Program-made: the position numbers and the translations under genes
Source of the DNA: a virus
Length of the DNA stretch: 64,000 nt
Direction: 5' to 3' (one strand)
IMG/VR virus record: IMGVR_UViG_3300021378_000015
Location: 17,341-81,340 of that record
The notes under the pieces: model-generated
What the model saw: only the letters and a program-made list of their open reading frames with translations
Databases searched by the model: none
What the model was told of the DNA's origin: nothing
Part shown: piece by piece, positions 42,075 through 48,486 of the stretch
Layout: each line of letters starts with the position of its first letter
Position numbering within the stretch: the stretch's first letter is position 1

Positions 42075-42120
42075 CGCTTTAACAAAACTTTAACAGCACG
42101 TTTTAACAAGGCTTTAACAG
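42075..42120. repeat. TTTAACA iteron-like repeats
   Basis: Four copies of TTTAACA occur in 46 nt, in the order CGCTTTAACA, CTTTAACA, CGTTTTAACA, CTTTAACA. Two related copies (CTTTAACAAGG, CGTTAACAC) recur at 42366-42390. Spacing is near one helical turn, as in protein-binding iterons. Confidence 0.5.
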
Positions 42121-42407
42121 AAAATTTTTGTATTCATGTGTGTAGGCGTATGTGTGCGCAGGCAGGGGCGCAGGCGTGCCCGAGCGCAGGCGTGCAGGCG
42201 CGAGTGTGTATGTATGTACAGGTGCGCGTGTGTGTGCGTATGTGTGTGCGCGCGTGCATGGGTTGATTCTTCCCACCCTTTTATATATCAACCCCCTACC
42301 GAGCGTGTACATGTGAGCGCATACAGGATCTGGCGTGCGCATAATGCACACGTAAGATAGAAACACACTTTAACAAGGCGTTAACACTTTACAGCGAAAT
42401 AACCCCC

Positions 42408-42415
42408 TATGTTTG
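42408..42415 (+). promoter_or_regulatory. -7 box TATGTTTG before 42439
   Basis: TATGTTTGC matches TAnnTTTG and lies 23 nt upstream of the ATG at 42439, downstream of the iteron pair. Confidence 0.55.
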
Positions 42416-42438
42416 CGGTGTAACCAAAACGAAATACG

Positions 42439-42864
42439 ATGAAAAATTACAACGACAGAACGATTGAACTACTACGTAGGGACATGGAAGCCTTCGACAA
42501 GCAAGTGCGTGACTGCGTAGTGTACATGTACGACTCGATTGTGAACCACGAAGTGAATGCAATTACTAAAGACTACCTACCGGTAGTTAAACTGATTGAA
42601 ATTGTCAATGAAGTTGCCGATGCGCTCGACCTTGTGCATGATGTGTGCAAGGTGACCCATGAGCACCTGTGTCACATGAGCCTAGTGTACTCGTACTGCG
42701 ACTTTGCACATGGCCATGATACACGAATGGAAGTTGTTTGTGAACTGATTGGAACAATACTCACTGATGAGGTAGAAATGTCCACTCGTTCGATTTACAG
42801 CCCTACATTCGAAGTTCTCGATGAAGGCTCACACTTGCAGGTGTACACAGAACACATGGACTGA
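42439..42864 (+). CDS. Hypothetical protein (141 aa)
   Basis: Single + strand gene flanked by a promoter box and a strong terminator, hence its own transcription unit next to the putative origin. Sequence is helical with several Cys/His ('LDLVHDVCKVTHEHLCHMSL', 'YCDFAHGHDTRMEVVCELIG'), which might bind metal. No family recognised. It may act early, for example in replication control, but this is inferred from location. Confidence 0.6.
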   Translation: MKNYNDRTIELLRRDMEAFDKQVRDCVVYMYDSIVNHEVNAITKDYLPVVKLIEIVNEVADALDLVHDVCKVTHEHLCHMSLVYSYCDFAHGHDTRMEVVCELIGTILTDEVEMSTRSIYSPTFEVLDEGSHLQVYTEHMD

Positions 42865-42887
42865 GCCTACATGATGCACACACGAAG

Positions 42888-42914
42888 CCCCGCCATTGAG
42901 CGGGGTTTTTTTTT
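42888..42914 (+). terminator. Rho-independent terminator
   Basis: CCCCGC (42888-42893) and GCGGGG (42900-42905) with a 6-nt loop, followed by nine T residues. Confidence 0.95.
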
Positions 42915-43765
42915 GCCCCAATCGAAAAACAACCGTTGCGCGGGGGCATTATGCGCGAGGGGATCAGGCGCGCTCAGACCTGCGCGAGCGTGCATACATA
43001 TGGGCCTATGCGTTACACATATACGCGAGGCTATTTTAAGCCGTTCTAAGGGCTTTTCTCCTCTTGGGTGGTGTGTTGGTATTGTTGGCGGTAATGGATT
43101 CGCTAGGCGTTCTCTTGGGGTGGTCAGTGTGCCTCCAATGGTGGGGCGTGGGGTTGTGGTTTCCTTGTGGGGTTGTGTATGGGCGTGATTTGTTCCCCCC
43201 CTCATATGTACGGGGGGCGGGTGGGGGCTGTACGGGTCACCCATGGGGGCGTGTGTGTACTACGTGTGTGCACATAGGCGTGCCGGTGTACGTACGTGCT
43301 CGCGTAGGTGCGCTCGTGCTCGTGCACAAACGCCCAAACCTGTGCGCGTGTTCGCTTGTATGCATGCCCCCCCGTTCGTGCGGATGCGTTCGGGTGCGCG
43401 CGCGCTGGCGTCCATATAATATATTATCCCCACCAGAAACATTTCTCAGCAATTTTTACGGATCAGGAGTAATGGCCCGTGTTGTTTCAACTGATGTGCC
43501 GAATCGATACCCCCATAACAAAACACCCCCCGATAAACGGAGGGTATTTCTTGTCGCTGTAATACGCGAAGCATGCGAAAAATTTGAGCAAATTAGGGGC
43601 CCTTTGAAACTTTCTACTGTCTTGTTGTGTTCTGAGTTTCTTCTTTAGTCGTTTTGAATCCACTTACGCTGTTGCTGTGGATTAATAACTTTGTGACCCA
43701 TAAGTCGTAAGACGGTGGAAAGGTACAAGAAAAAAATGATAAAGTCAATAGTAGTAAATACCCAA
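42915..43765. other. GC-rich, alternating purine-pyrimidine non-coding region
   Basis: About 0.5 kb (roughly 42930-43420) is far richer in G+C than the rest of the window, with runs such as GTGCGCGTG and GCGCGCGC that favour Z-DNA. ORFs here have skewed composition and no family resemblance, so I do not call them. Motifs GGATCAGG and CATTATGC recur with copies at 41727-41790 and 42320-42345. Near 43656-43765 the minus strand can encode a membrane peptide without a clear start codon. Confidence 0.5.
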
Positions 43766-44197
43766 TCAGTACATAATTTTAAATCCTACGTGTAAGTAGT
43801 TTAACTCTCTGTTGATTTGTAGTATGCTTGCTGATGCGTAAAGACGCTTATACAAACGAAGGTCTGCACCAACACGACCAATGATTAGACCCGGATCAAG
43901 ATTCAGTTTATAAGCAGGCCCACCATATATTATTAATTGATGGATAACATACTCATACTGTAAGAAAGAATAGGTTGCTCCGTGATGACCTTGGCCCATT
44001 GCTAGAACACCAATAAACATATTATCATATCCTAACTCCGCAACAACTCCCGTAGCGTGAAGACAAGCAACATAACCAAGTCCTACAGACTTAGGAGCAT
44101 TGTGTTTAATATGTTTAATCTTATGATAAGGACTGCACTCTTGACCCTTACCCAAGGTCGTCAGCAATATCAGTATCAATAGAATCTTTATCTTCAT
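43766..44197 (-). CDS. Exported small protein, possibly outer-membrane (143 aa)
   Basis: ATG at 44197 gives an N-terminal signal peptide 'MKIKILLILILLTTLGKGQE'; it overlaps the previous stop (TAATG), so I prefer it to the longer ORF (44224). The mature part is beta-rich with repeated aromatic/Gly pattern ('VGADLRLYKRLYASASILQI', 'LNYLHVGFKIMY'), like a small beta-barrel. It ends in an aromatic residue, as outer-membrane proteins do. May alter the host surface after infection. Confidence 0.6.
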   Translation of the reverse strand: MKIKILLILILLTTLGKGQECSPYHKIKHIKHNAPKSVGLGYVACLHATGVVAELGYDNMFIGVLAMGQGHHGATYSFLQYEYVIHQLIIYGGPAYKLNLDPGLIIGRVGADLRLYKRLYASASILQINRELNYLHVGFKIMY

Positions 44198-44649
44198 TAA
44201 GCAAAGTCCTCGTATGTAATCCAAACATCTTTGCCGTCAAGCAGTTCGTTGGCTACCTTGGGATACATGTGTTGGTATGCATATGTGCTTTTGCCTATGA
44301 AGCCTTTCATGTCTGATGAGTTACCTACTAACAAGCAACCCGCTGTATGCTCATCTGTGTTTCCAATATGTATTAGGATGTATTCAAATCCTGGTACGTC
44401 GCGTACCCATAACATACCCTTATGCATATTAGGGAACTTGTCTGAGTATCTACTATGGTGACCACCTACGGTACGCAGGGTAATACGATATGTACCTGCT
44501 GGGATCCTGGTTTCACCCATAACCTTCTCGTCACGATGTTCGTCTTCTAATGTAAAGCAGAGGAACTCTCTACCTTCTTTGCTCTCTAGGTACAGTGCTC
44601 CAAGAGTGAAGTCGTCTTGGCTGTACATTCTTATTACACGTAGTTCCAT
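44197..44649 (-). CDS. DUF5675 family protein (150 aa), possible lysis enzyme
   Basis: 'FTLGALYLESKEGREFLCFT' then 'LEDEHRDEKVMGETRIPAGT' and 'IHIGNTDEHTAGCLLVG' match the DUF5675 family, frequent in phages and tailocins of Bacteroidetes and Proteobacteria, with conserved His/Asp/Cys near 'HIGNT...AGCLLVG'. The fold resembles YkuD-like transpeptidases (from memory), so it may act on peptidoglycan. No other endolysin candidate is visible in the window. Paired with an exported protein gene. Confidence 0.7.
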   Translation of the reverse strand: MELRVIRMYSQDDFTLGALYLESKEGREFLCFTLEDEHRDEKVMGETRIPAGTYRITLRTVGGHHSRYSDKFPNMHKGMLWVRDVPGFEYILIHIGNTDEHTAGCLLVGNSSDMKGFIGKSTYAYQHMYPKVANELLDGKDVWITYEDFA

Positions 44650-44663
44650 AAGGGTAAAGATAG

Positions 44664-44671
44664 TATATTTG
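44664..44671 (+). promoter_or_regulatory. -7 box TATATTTG, 4 nt before ATG
   Basis: Lies in the divergent gap with 44649 and precedes the ATG at 44676 by four bases, so the transcript would be leaderless. Confidence 0.5.
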
Positions 44672-44675
44672 TAAT

Positions 44676-44810
44676 ATGAAATATAGAACAGGAGACCCCA
44701 AGAAAAAGAAGAAGGCCAAGGTGCGTGGTGTCGATGTAGACAAACTACCAGAGGGACGCATCAAGGAGTACGATACACCTTTCCCCTTCCGTAAACGCAA
44801 GAAGAAATGA
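44676..44810 (+). CDS. Small basic protein (44 aa)
   Basis: 'MKYRTGDPKKKKKAKVRGVD' at the start and 'PFPFRKRKKK' at the end, extremely Lys-rich. The stop overlaps the next start (ATGA). A DNA-associated or packaged protein is plausible, as for the basic proteins at 3692-4412. Confidence 0.5.
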   Translation: MKYRTGDPKKKKKAKVRGVDVDKLPEGRIKEYDTPFPFRKRKKK

Positions 44811-45016
44811 AACTAAAGAAGACAAACAAGAGCGTTAAGGTAAAAGCACCAGAGGGATACCACTGGATGACAGAGGGTGGACGCCACTTTCTAATGAAGG
44901 GCGACTATAAGCCACACAAGGGAGCATCACCAGAGGCGCCATTCAGACTGGTAACCCACGATAAAGGGAAGAGCAGTCCTGCTATGGATGCTGCTCGGAA
45001 GGCGAAGAAAGGTTAA
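44807..45016 (+). CDS. Small basic protein (69 aa)
   Basis: 'VKAPEGYHWMTEGGRHFLMK' followed by 'GDYKPHKGASPEAPF' and a Lys-rich end. Resembles short phage proteins near head genes with a 'YHWM...G..+LM' pattern, family not nameable. Convergent overlap with the regulator gene 44982-45446 by 35 nt. Confidence 0.55.
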   Translation: MKLKKTNKSVKVKAPEGYHWMTEGGRHFLMKGDYKPHKGASPEAPFRLVTHDKGKSSPAMDAARKAKKG

Positions 45017-45446
45017 ACGGTTCTTCACCCCTCATCTTTCTATATAGGCGGGCCACATTGAGCCTGCCTTTTTGTGTCAAGGCATACCGTACCCTGTAAT
45101 TCATCTTGGTTTCATCTCTAAAGAAATGGTCTTCCATATTTTGGCTCGGTGTGAGTTTATCGAAGTGCTTGTATATCCATCCCTTCTTCATTAATGGATA
45201 CACGTATCTATCCGCTAACTTCTTATGGCTTCTATTCATAGTCTCTGAAACATAGGATATCGTCCAAAACTCCAGGTCATAGATAAAGAAAAGTAAATCC
45301 ACCTCAGCCTTTCCCAGATCCATGTTATCCTTCGCATCCCTGTAAAGGAAATGTAGGTTCTTCATACCGTTCTCCTGGATATACTTCTTGTCTATCTTCG
45401 AGAACTCTCTAAACTTCTTCTTTCGGCTTACAGTACTTTTGGGCAT
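44982..45446 (-). CDS. Putative winged-helix regulator (154 aa)
   Basis: ATG at 45446 ('MPKSTVSRKKKFREF') is chosen because the longer ORF runs through the divergent promoter and fibre gene. 'GKAEVDLLFFIYDLEFWTIS' with 'YPLMKKGWIYKHFDKLTP' and 'RYALTQKGRLNVARLYRKMR' resembles MarR/PadR-like winged helices with a beta-hairpin wing. It is divergent from the + strand packaging genes, so it may control the promoter at 45452. Confidence 0.6.
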   Translation of the reverse strand: MPKSTVSRKKKFREFSKIDKKYIQENGMKNLHFLYRDAKDNMDLGKAEVDLLFFIYDLEFWTISYVSETMNRSHKKLADRYVYPLMKKGWIYKHFDKLTPSQNMEDHFFRDETKMNYRVRYALTQKGRLNVARLYRKMRGEEPFNLSSPSEQHP

Positions 45447-45451
45447 ATCAG

Positions 45452-45459
45452 TATCTTTG
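45452..45459 (+). promoter_or_regulatory. -7 box TATCTTTG, divergent with the regulator gene
   Basis: TATCTTTG lies 18 nt before the ATG at 45478 and within the 31-nt gap to the regulator start at 45446; a natural operator site for that regulator. Confidence 0.55.
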
Positions 45460-45477
45460 TTAGGTAAAAGTAATACT

Positions 45478-46446
45478 ATGGCATCACTTAGTGGAAATAA
45501 AATAAAGGATACGTTTGACAAGTTACTCAAACTTGAGTCAGCGCAACTCTCAGCATCAGAACAAGTAGTAGAAGACGGGGCTGGAAACAACAGTGCGCTC
45601 AAACTTTCTACCGACACACTCGAGACTACGGGTGAATTAAAGATATCTGGAACACCCTCTACCTCTACCAGCATTACCAAGGCGCTTATGCTTAGTACAT
45701 CTGGAGTAGTAGTTACCCGTGACCTCAACACAAACCCAATTGGAACCGCATCTATTACAGCGAATACTCCTCTGTCAGCAACAGGGAGCACGGTTGAACT
45801 ACAAGATGCAGGAAACTTAGGGCAGATTACATCTCCCGCTAATGCAGACAAATACTTAATCTGGGATGAAACTGCTAGTGCCTATAAATACATAGAGCAA
45901 GTAGACCTAGTGAACTCAGTCTCTACTCAAGTAGTTGGCCAGGGTCTTGAAACTTTATATGCAAGACCACAGAGTAGTAACGCTGTACCCACAGTCCTCA
46001 ACGCTGTGCAGTTCGCAGAAATATTTGGAGACTCTAGTGCTACAGGATCAGTAACAGCAGCAACATCATCTGTAATTTTTGGTTCAGCCAATACTTACAT
46101 GAGTATTCCAGAAACAGGTATTTCTGACCCTAGAGATAATATCTTAATCAACGAGAAGCAAGGATTCTTTCAGTTGACCGCATCTATAGAGGTTACCTCT
46201 ACAGCAAACACAGATGTTACTTTCGATATCTATGACTATAGCGCTAGTTTAAAACTCGCAGAAACCTTCAGAACTGTAAAGAACGGTGAGACTTATCACT
46301 TGGAGTTCAACGTATTATGGTACAGCGACGGACTAGCAGGATACAAGATTCAACTCAGAGGGTTTGCAGGAAGCAGCGGGGTGGTATACAGCGCTGACAA
46401 CTCACATCTTGAAGTAAGATTCCTGGGAACAAACACATCTTTCTAA
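45478..46446 (+). CDS. Fibre/receptor-binding-like protein (322 aa)
   Basis: Start at ATG 45478 ('MASLSGNKIKDTFDKLLKLE'); the longer ORF is a shadow. N-terminal part resembles the proximal region of phage fibres with a short coiled coil then Thr/Ser-rich beta segments ('SGTPSTSTSITKALMLSTSG'). The C-terminal ~120 residues ('FFQLTASIEVTSTANTDVTF', 'GYKIQLRGFAG', 'LEVRFLG') look like a beta-sandwich head similar to C1q/TNF-like tips. Followed by two small genes and a 2OG oxygenase. Confidence 0.6.
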   Translation: MASLSGNKIKDTFDKLLKLESAQLSASEQVVEDGAGNNSALKLSTDTLETTGELKISGTPSTSTSITKALMLSTSGVVVTRDLNTNPIGTASITANTPLSATGSTVELQDAGNLGQITSPANADKYLIWDETASAYKYIEQVDLVNSVSTQVVGQGLETLYARPQSSNAVPTVLNAVQFAEIFGDSSATGSVTAATSSVIFGSANTYMSIPETGISDPRDNILINEKQGFFQLTASIEVTSTANTDVTFDIYDYSASLKLAETFRTVKNGETYHLEFNVLWYSDGLAGYKIQLRGFAGSSGVVYSADNSHLEVRFLGTNTSF

Positions 46447-46748
46447 TGAACTATAAGCAGAGATACGAGGCATTCCAACTCATAAGGCTTAAACTAGGGG
46501 AGATAGAAGAGATAATGGAAGTATATGGAGGAAAGACGCAGTACCTGTCTATGTATTGCTTTGGAATCTTTGTACCAGAGTCAGATCAGGAAGAGGAGAA
46601 GTACGAGATGATGACAGGGATGCATATGGCTGCACCAGACGAATACGATTTAATGATAGAAACTGTAGACGAAGTTTTTGAAACACACATCAACGATGAA
46701 GAGGATGAGGGTGATTCAAGTAAAATAGACTACTGGCTAAATAAATAG
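46446..46748 (+). CDS. Hypothetical acidic protein (100 aa)
   Basis: Starts 'MNYKQRYEAFQLIRLKLGEI' and is acidic near its end ('DEVFETHINDEEDEGDSSKI'). Coupled to the upstream fibre gene by a TAATG overlap. May be a fibre chaperone; no family recognised. Confidence 0.5.
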   Translation: MNYKQRYEAFQLIRLKLGEIEEIMEVYGGKTQYLSMYCFGIFVPESDQEEEKYEMMTGMHMAAPDEYDLMIETVDEVFETHINDEEDEGDSSKIDYWLNK

Positions 46749-46749
46749 A

Positions 46750-46989
46750 ATGGAACTTATTAGAAAAATCATCATCGGGACTAACCCGAAAGATGCTATG
46801 GCTTATTATGTGGGCCAAAGAGCAGGCGATTCAGTTATTGATTCAATCATACAGGACGAAAGATGTTTTGTTAAATACGGAATAAGGCGTTACCTTGTGT
46901 ACATCTACAACAAAGACGAGGGAACGATGCTTTGGAAGACCGTAGATAACATGCCTGTATTAATTGAACATGACTGCGAATTCTTATGA
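46750..46989 (+). CDS. Hypothetical protein (79 aa)
   Basis: Starts 'MELIRKIIIGTNPKDAMAYY' and contains 'CFVKYGIRRYLVYIYNKDEG'; alpha/beta, no motif. Separated by 1 nt from the upstream gene and overlaps the 2OG oxygenase by 4 nt, so clearly in the same operon. Confidence 0.5.
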   Translation: MELIRKIIIGTNPKDAMAYYVGQRAGDSVIDSIIQDERCFVKYGIRRYLVYIYNKDEGTMLWKTVDNMPVLIEHDCEFL

Positions 46990-47534
46990 TTGTAATTGAC
47001 AACTTTATCAAAGACCCTTCCTTTATCAAACAACTAGAGGATAACAAAGACTACCTCTTTGGAGATAACGGATCTTATCACTGGTGGAACGGATGGTGGA
47101 ACTCATCAGACGATACTATCAAAAAACAACTAATCTCGTATATCTGGAGAGACTATCCACTATACCCTTCAGTAAACCTAGACGGCTTTGAGTATTGGAC
47201 AGGCCAGTTCGGGGAAGGCATGCCTAATGCAAGTCTTGGTATGCACCTGGATAAAGATGAGGCACTCTGGAAAAGCACTGGGGAGATATCATCTCCGATT
47301 GTAGGTACTGTATTCTACCCTGTAGAGATGGATATCGACGGAGGATACCTTGAAGTGTTTTCTAATGGCCCAGAGAAACAGCCGGAGCGCATACGTGCAA
47401 AACACAATAGGCTAATCATATTTGATGCAGGAGGAACACACCACAGAGTTACAGAGGTAACACGAGGTACCAGATCTGCTATTGCAATCAACCTTTGGGA
47501 CAAGAAACCAACAGGAGAACTCAAGGAGGAATGA
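46986..47534 (+). CDS. 2OG-Fe(II) oxygenase (182 aa)
   Basis: Iron ligands: the HxD pair in 'GMHLDKDEALW' (near residue 86) and a distal His in 'AGGTHHRVTEV' (near 152), with the 2-oxoglutarate Arg in 'RGTRSAIAINLW'. 'GGYLEVFSN' matches the strand before the distal His in prolyl-hydroxylase-like proteins. It is a compact one-domain enzyme. Downstream of a fibre gene, it may hydroxylate a Pro, Lys or Asp/Asn of a virion protein; substrate unknown. Stop overlaps the next start by 4 nt (ATGA). Confidence 0.75.
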   Translation: MIVIDNFIKDPSFIKQLEDNKDYLFGDNGSYHWWNGWWNSSDDTIKKQLISYIWRDYPLYPSVNLDGFEYWTGQFGEGMPNASLGMHLDKDEALWKSTGEISSPIVGTVFYPVEMDIDGGYLEVFSNGPEKQPERIRAKHNRLIIFDAGGTHHRVTEVTRGTRSAIAINLWDKKPTGELKEE

Positions 47535-48187
47535 GATCCCTCTATCACTTTTTAGTACGTGTACCTAAAGTAACCAAGGACACCATGGAGGTCAACGGTG
47601 AAGAAATGTATCTCGACACCAAGTTTGACGAGTTCAAACACAGAACCATGGAAGGCGAGGTGGTTGCTCTACCAGCCAAGTTTGATACCAATGTTAAGGT
47701 AGGAGACACTATGTATTTCCATCACCACGTTGTGCTTGGTGGTAACCACATGATGATGAACGAGGAAACAGTTCAGTTAGAAGAAACTAAGAAGCGTGGT
47801 CAATTCATAGACCCAGACGACGACGTATACGTTGTACACTATGGAGGTAACTTAGATCCTATATCCTGTCAAGCCTACGCGTATAAATGCCAGGACACAG
47901 GAGAGATAGAGTTGATTAGTGACTGGATATTCATTACTCCAGAACCAGAGGAAGAGCAAGAGGAAACGATAAAGAGTGACATCATCGAACTCATACCCAA
48001 GGCTAACCCGCCAAAAGAAAAGAAAGGTTACATCAGATGGTCTTCACCTAAGTTGAAGGAACTAGAATTAAACCCTGGAGACAAGGTGCTGATCAGGAAG
48101 AACTCGTCCTATGAGATGGAGGTGAATGGAGAGAAGTTATGGAGAACCTATTTACAATCAATTCATGGCAAGATCAAAGAAGTATAA
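47531..48187 (+). CDS. GroES-like co-chaperonin with two barrels (218 aa)
   Basis: ATG at 47531 is chosen ('MRSLYHFLVRVPKVTK'); the ORF from 47495 runs inside the oxygenase gene. Residues ~10-90 and ~150-218 each resemble a GroES barrel: 'TMEGEVVALPAKFDTNVKVG', then 'LNPGDKVLIRKNSSYEMEVN'. The linker has acidic 'PEPEEEQEE'. Phage co-chaperonins (T4 gp31 class) help host GroEL fold large capsid proteins. The gene lies before terminase. Confidence 0.6.
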   Translation: MRSLYHFLVRVPKVTKDTMEVNGEEMYLDTKFDEFKHRTMEGEVVALPAKFDTNVKVGDTMYFHHHVVLGGNHMMMNEETVQLEETKKRGQFIDPDDDVYVVHYGGNLDPISCQAYAYKCQDTGEIELISDWIFITPEPEEEQEETIKSDIIELIPKANPPKEKKGYIRWSSPKLKELELNPGDKVLIRKNSSYEMEVNGEKLWRTYLQSIHGKIKEV

Positions 48188-48458
48188 CAACATAGATACC
48201 GCTGTAAACCTAATGCAGGCGATGCAGATTGCAATAGAGAATATGATACAGGAAATACAAAAGCCTGTAGACCAGGAACTTAGTGGCTCCCAAAGAAAAG
48301 CCGAGTTGCAATCTATAAAACAAACAGCGGTAGATGCTAAAGAACTTATTGTTGAAAGAGAAAGACTCGAACAACTTATCAGAGGTCTTAAGAAAGACGG
48401 AGAAATTAAAGAGGAAAGAGATTACTCGGGAGGATTCGCAGAGCAATACTCAAAGTAA
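48165..48458 (+). CDS. Putative small terminase-type or packaging accessory protein (97 aa)
   Basis: ATG at 48165 ('MARSKKYNNIDTAVNLM') overlaps the upstream gene by 23 nt; the ORF track longer start lies inside it. The protein is a helical coiled coil ('ELIVERERLEQLIRGLKK', 'QPVDQELSGSQRKAELQ'-like), 97 aa. Its place directly before large terminase is the usual spot of the small subunit, but no DNA-binding helix-turn-helix is obvious, so the call is by position. Confidence 0.5.
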   Translation: MARSKKYNNIDTAVNLMQAMQIAIENMIQEIQKPVDQELSGSQRKAELQSIKQTAVDAKELIVERERLEQLIRGLKKDGEIKEERDYSGGFAEQYSK

Positions 48459-48486
48459 TCAAGTCTTCATATACTGGGATTACTAA

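Larger units (their letters stand above)
41636..42438. other. Divergent intergenic region, candidate replication origin
   Basis: No gene supported. Genes are transcribed away on both sides. It contains iteron-like TTTAACA repeats (42075-42120, 42366-42390), a perfect-stem hairpin (42003-42038), alternating TG/CG tracts (41855-41890, 42135-42265) and AT-rich patches. A DnaA-domain-IV protein is encoded at 31256. These are typical origin features, but origin activity is inference. Confidence 0.5.

Noticed and set aside
42867-43244. 125-residue minus-strand ORF
   Set aside because: Overlaps the strong terminator at 42888 and the same skewed tract; no family resemblance.
43064-43648. 194-residue + strand ORF in the GC-rich region
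   Set aside because: Composition (V, G, C, W rich) follows the local GT/GC-rich tract; no domain or coupling, and several rival ORFs overlap on both strands.
43656-43765. Minus-strand membrane peptide ('FIIFFLYLSTVLRLMGHKV')
   Set aside because: No ATG, GTG or TTG in a suitable place upstream of the hydrophobic helix, so a gene could not be supported.
45388-45477. Longer N-terminus of the fibre at 45478
   Set aside because: Would include the divergent promoter and overlap the regulator gene; ATG at 45478 has the proper box upstream.
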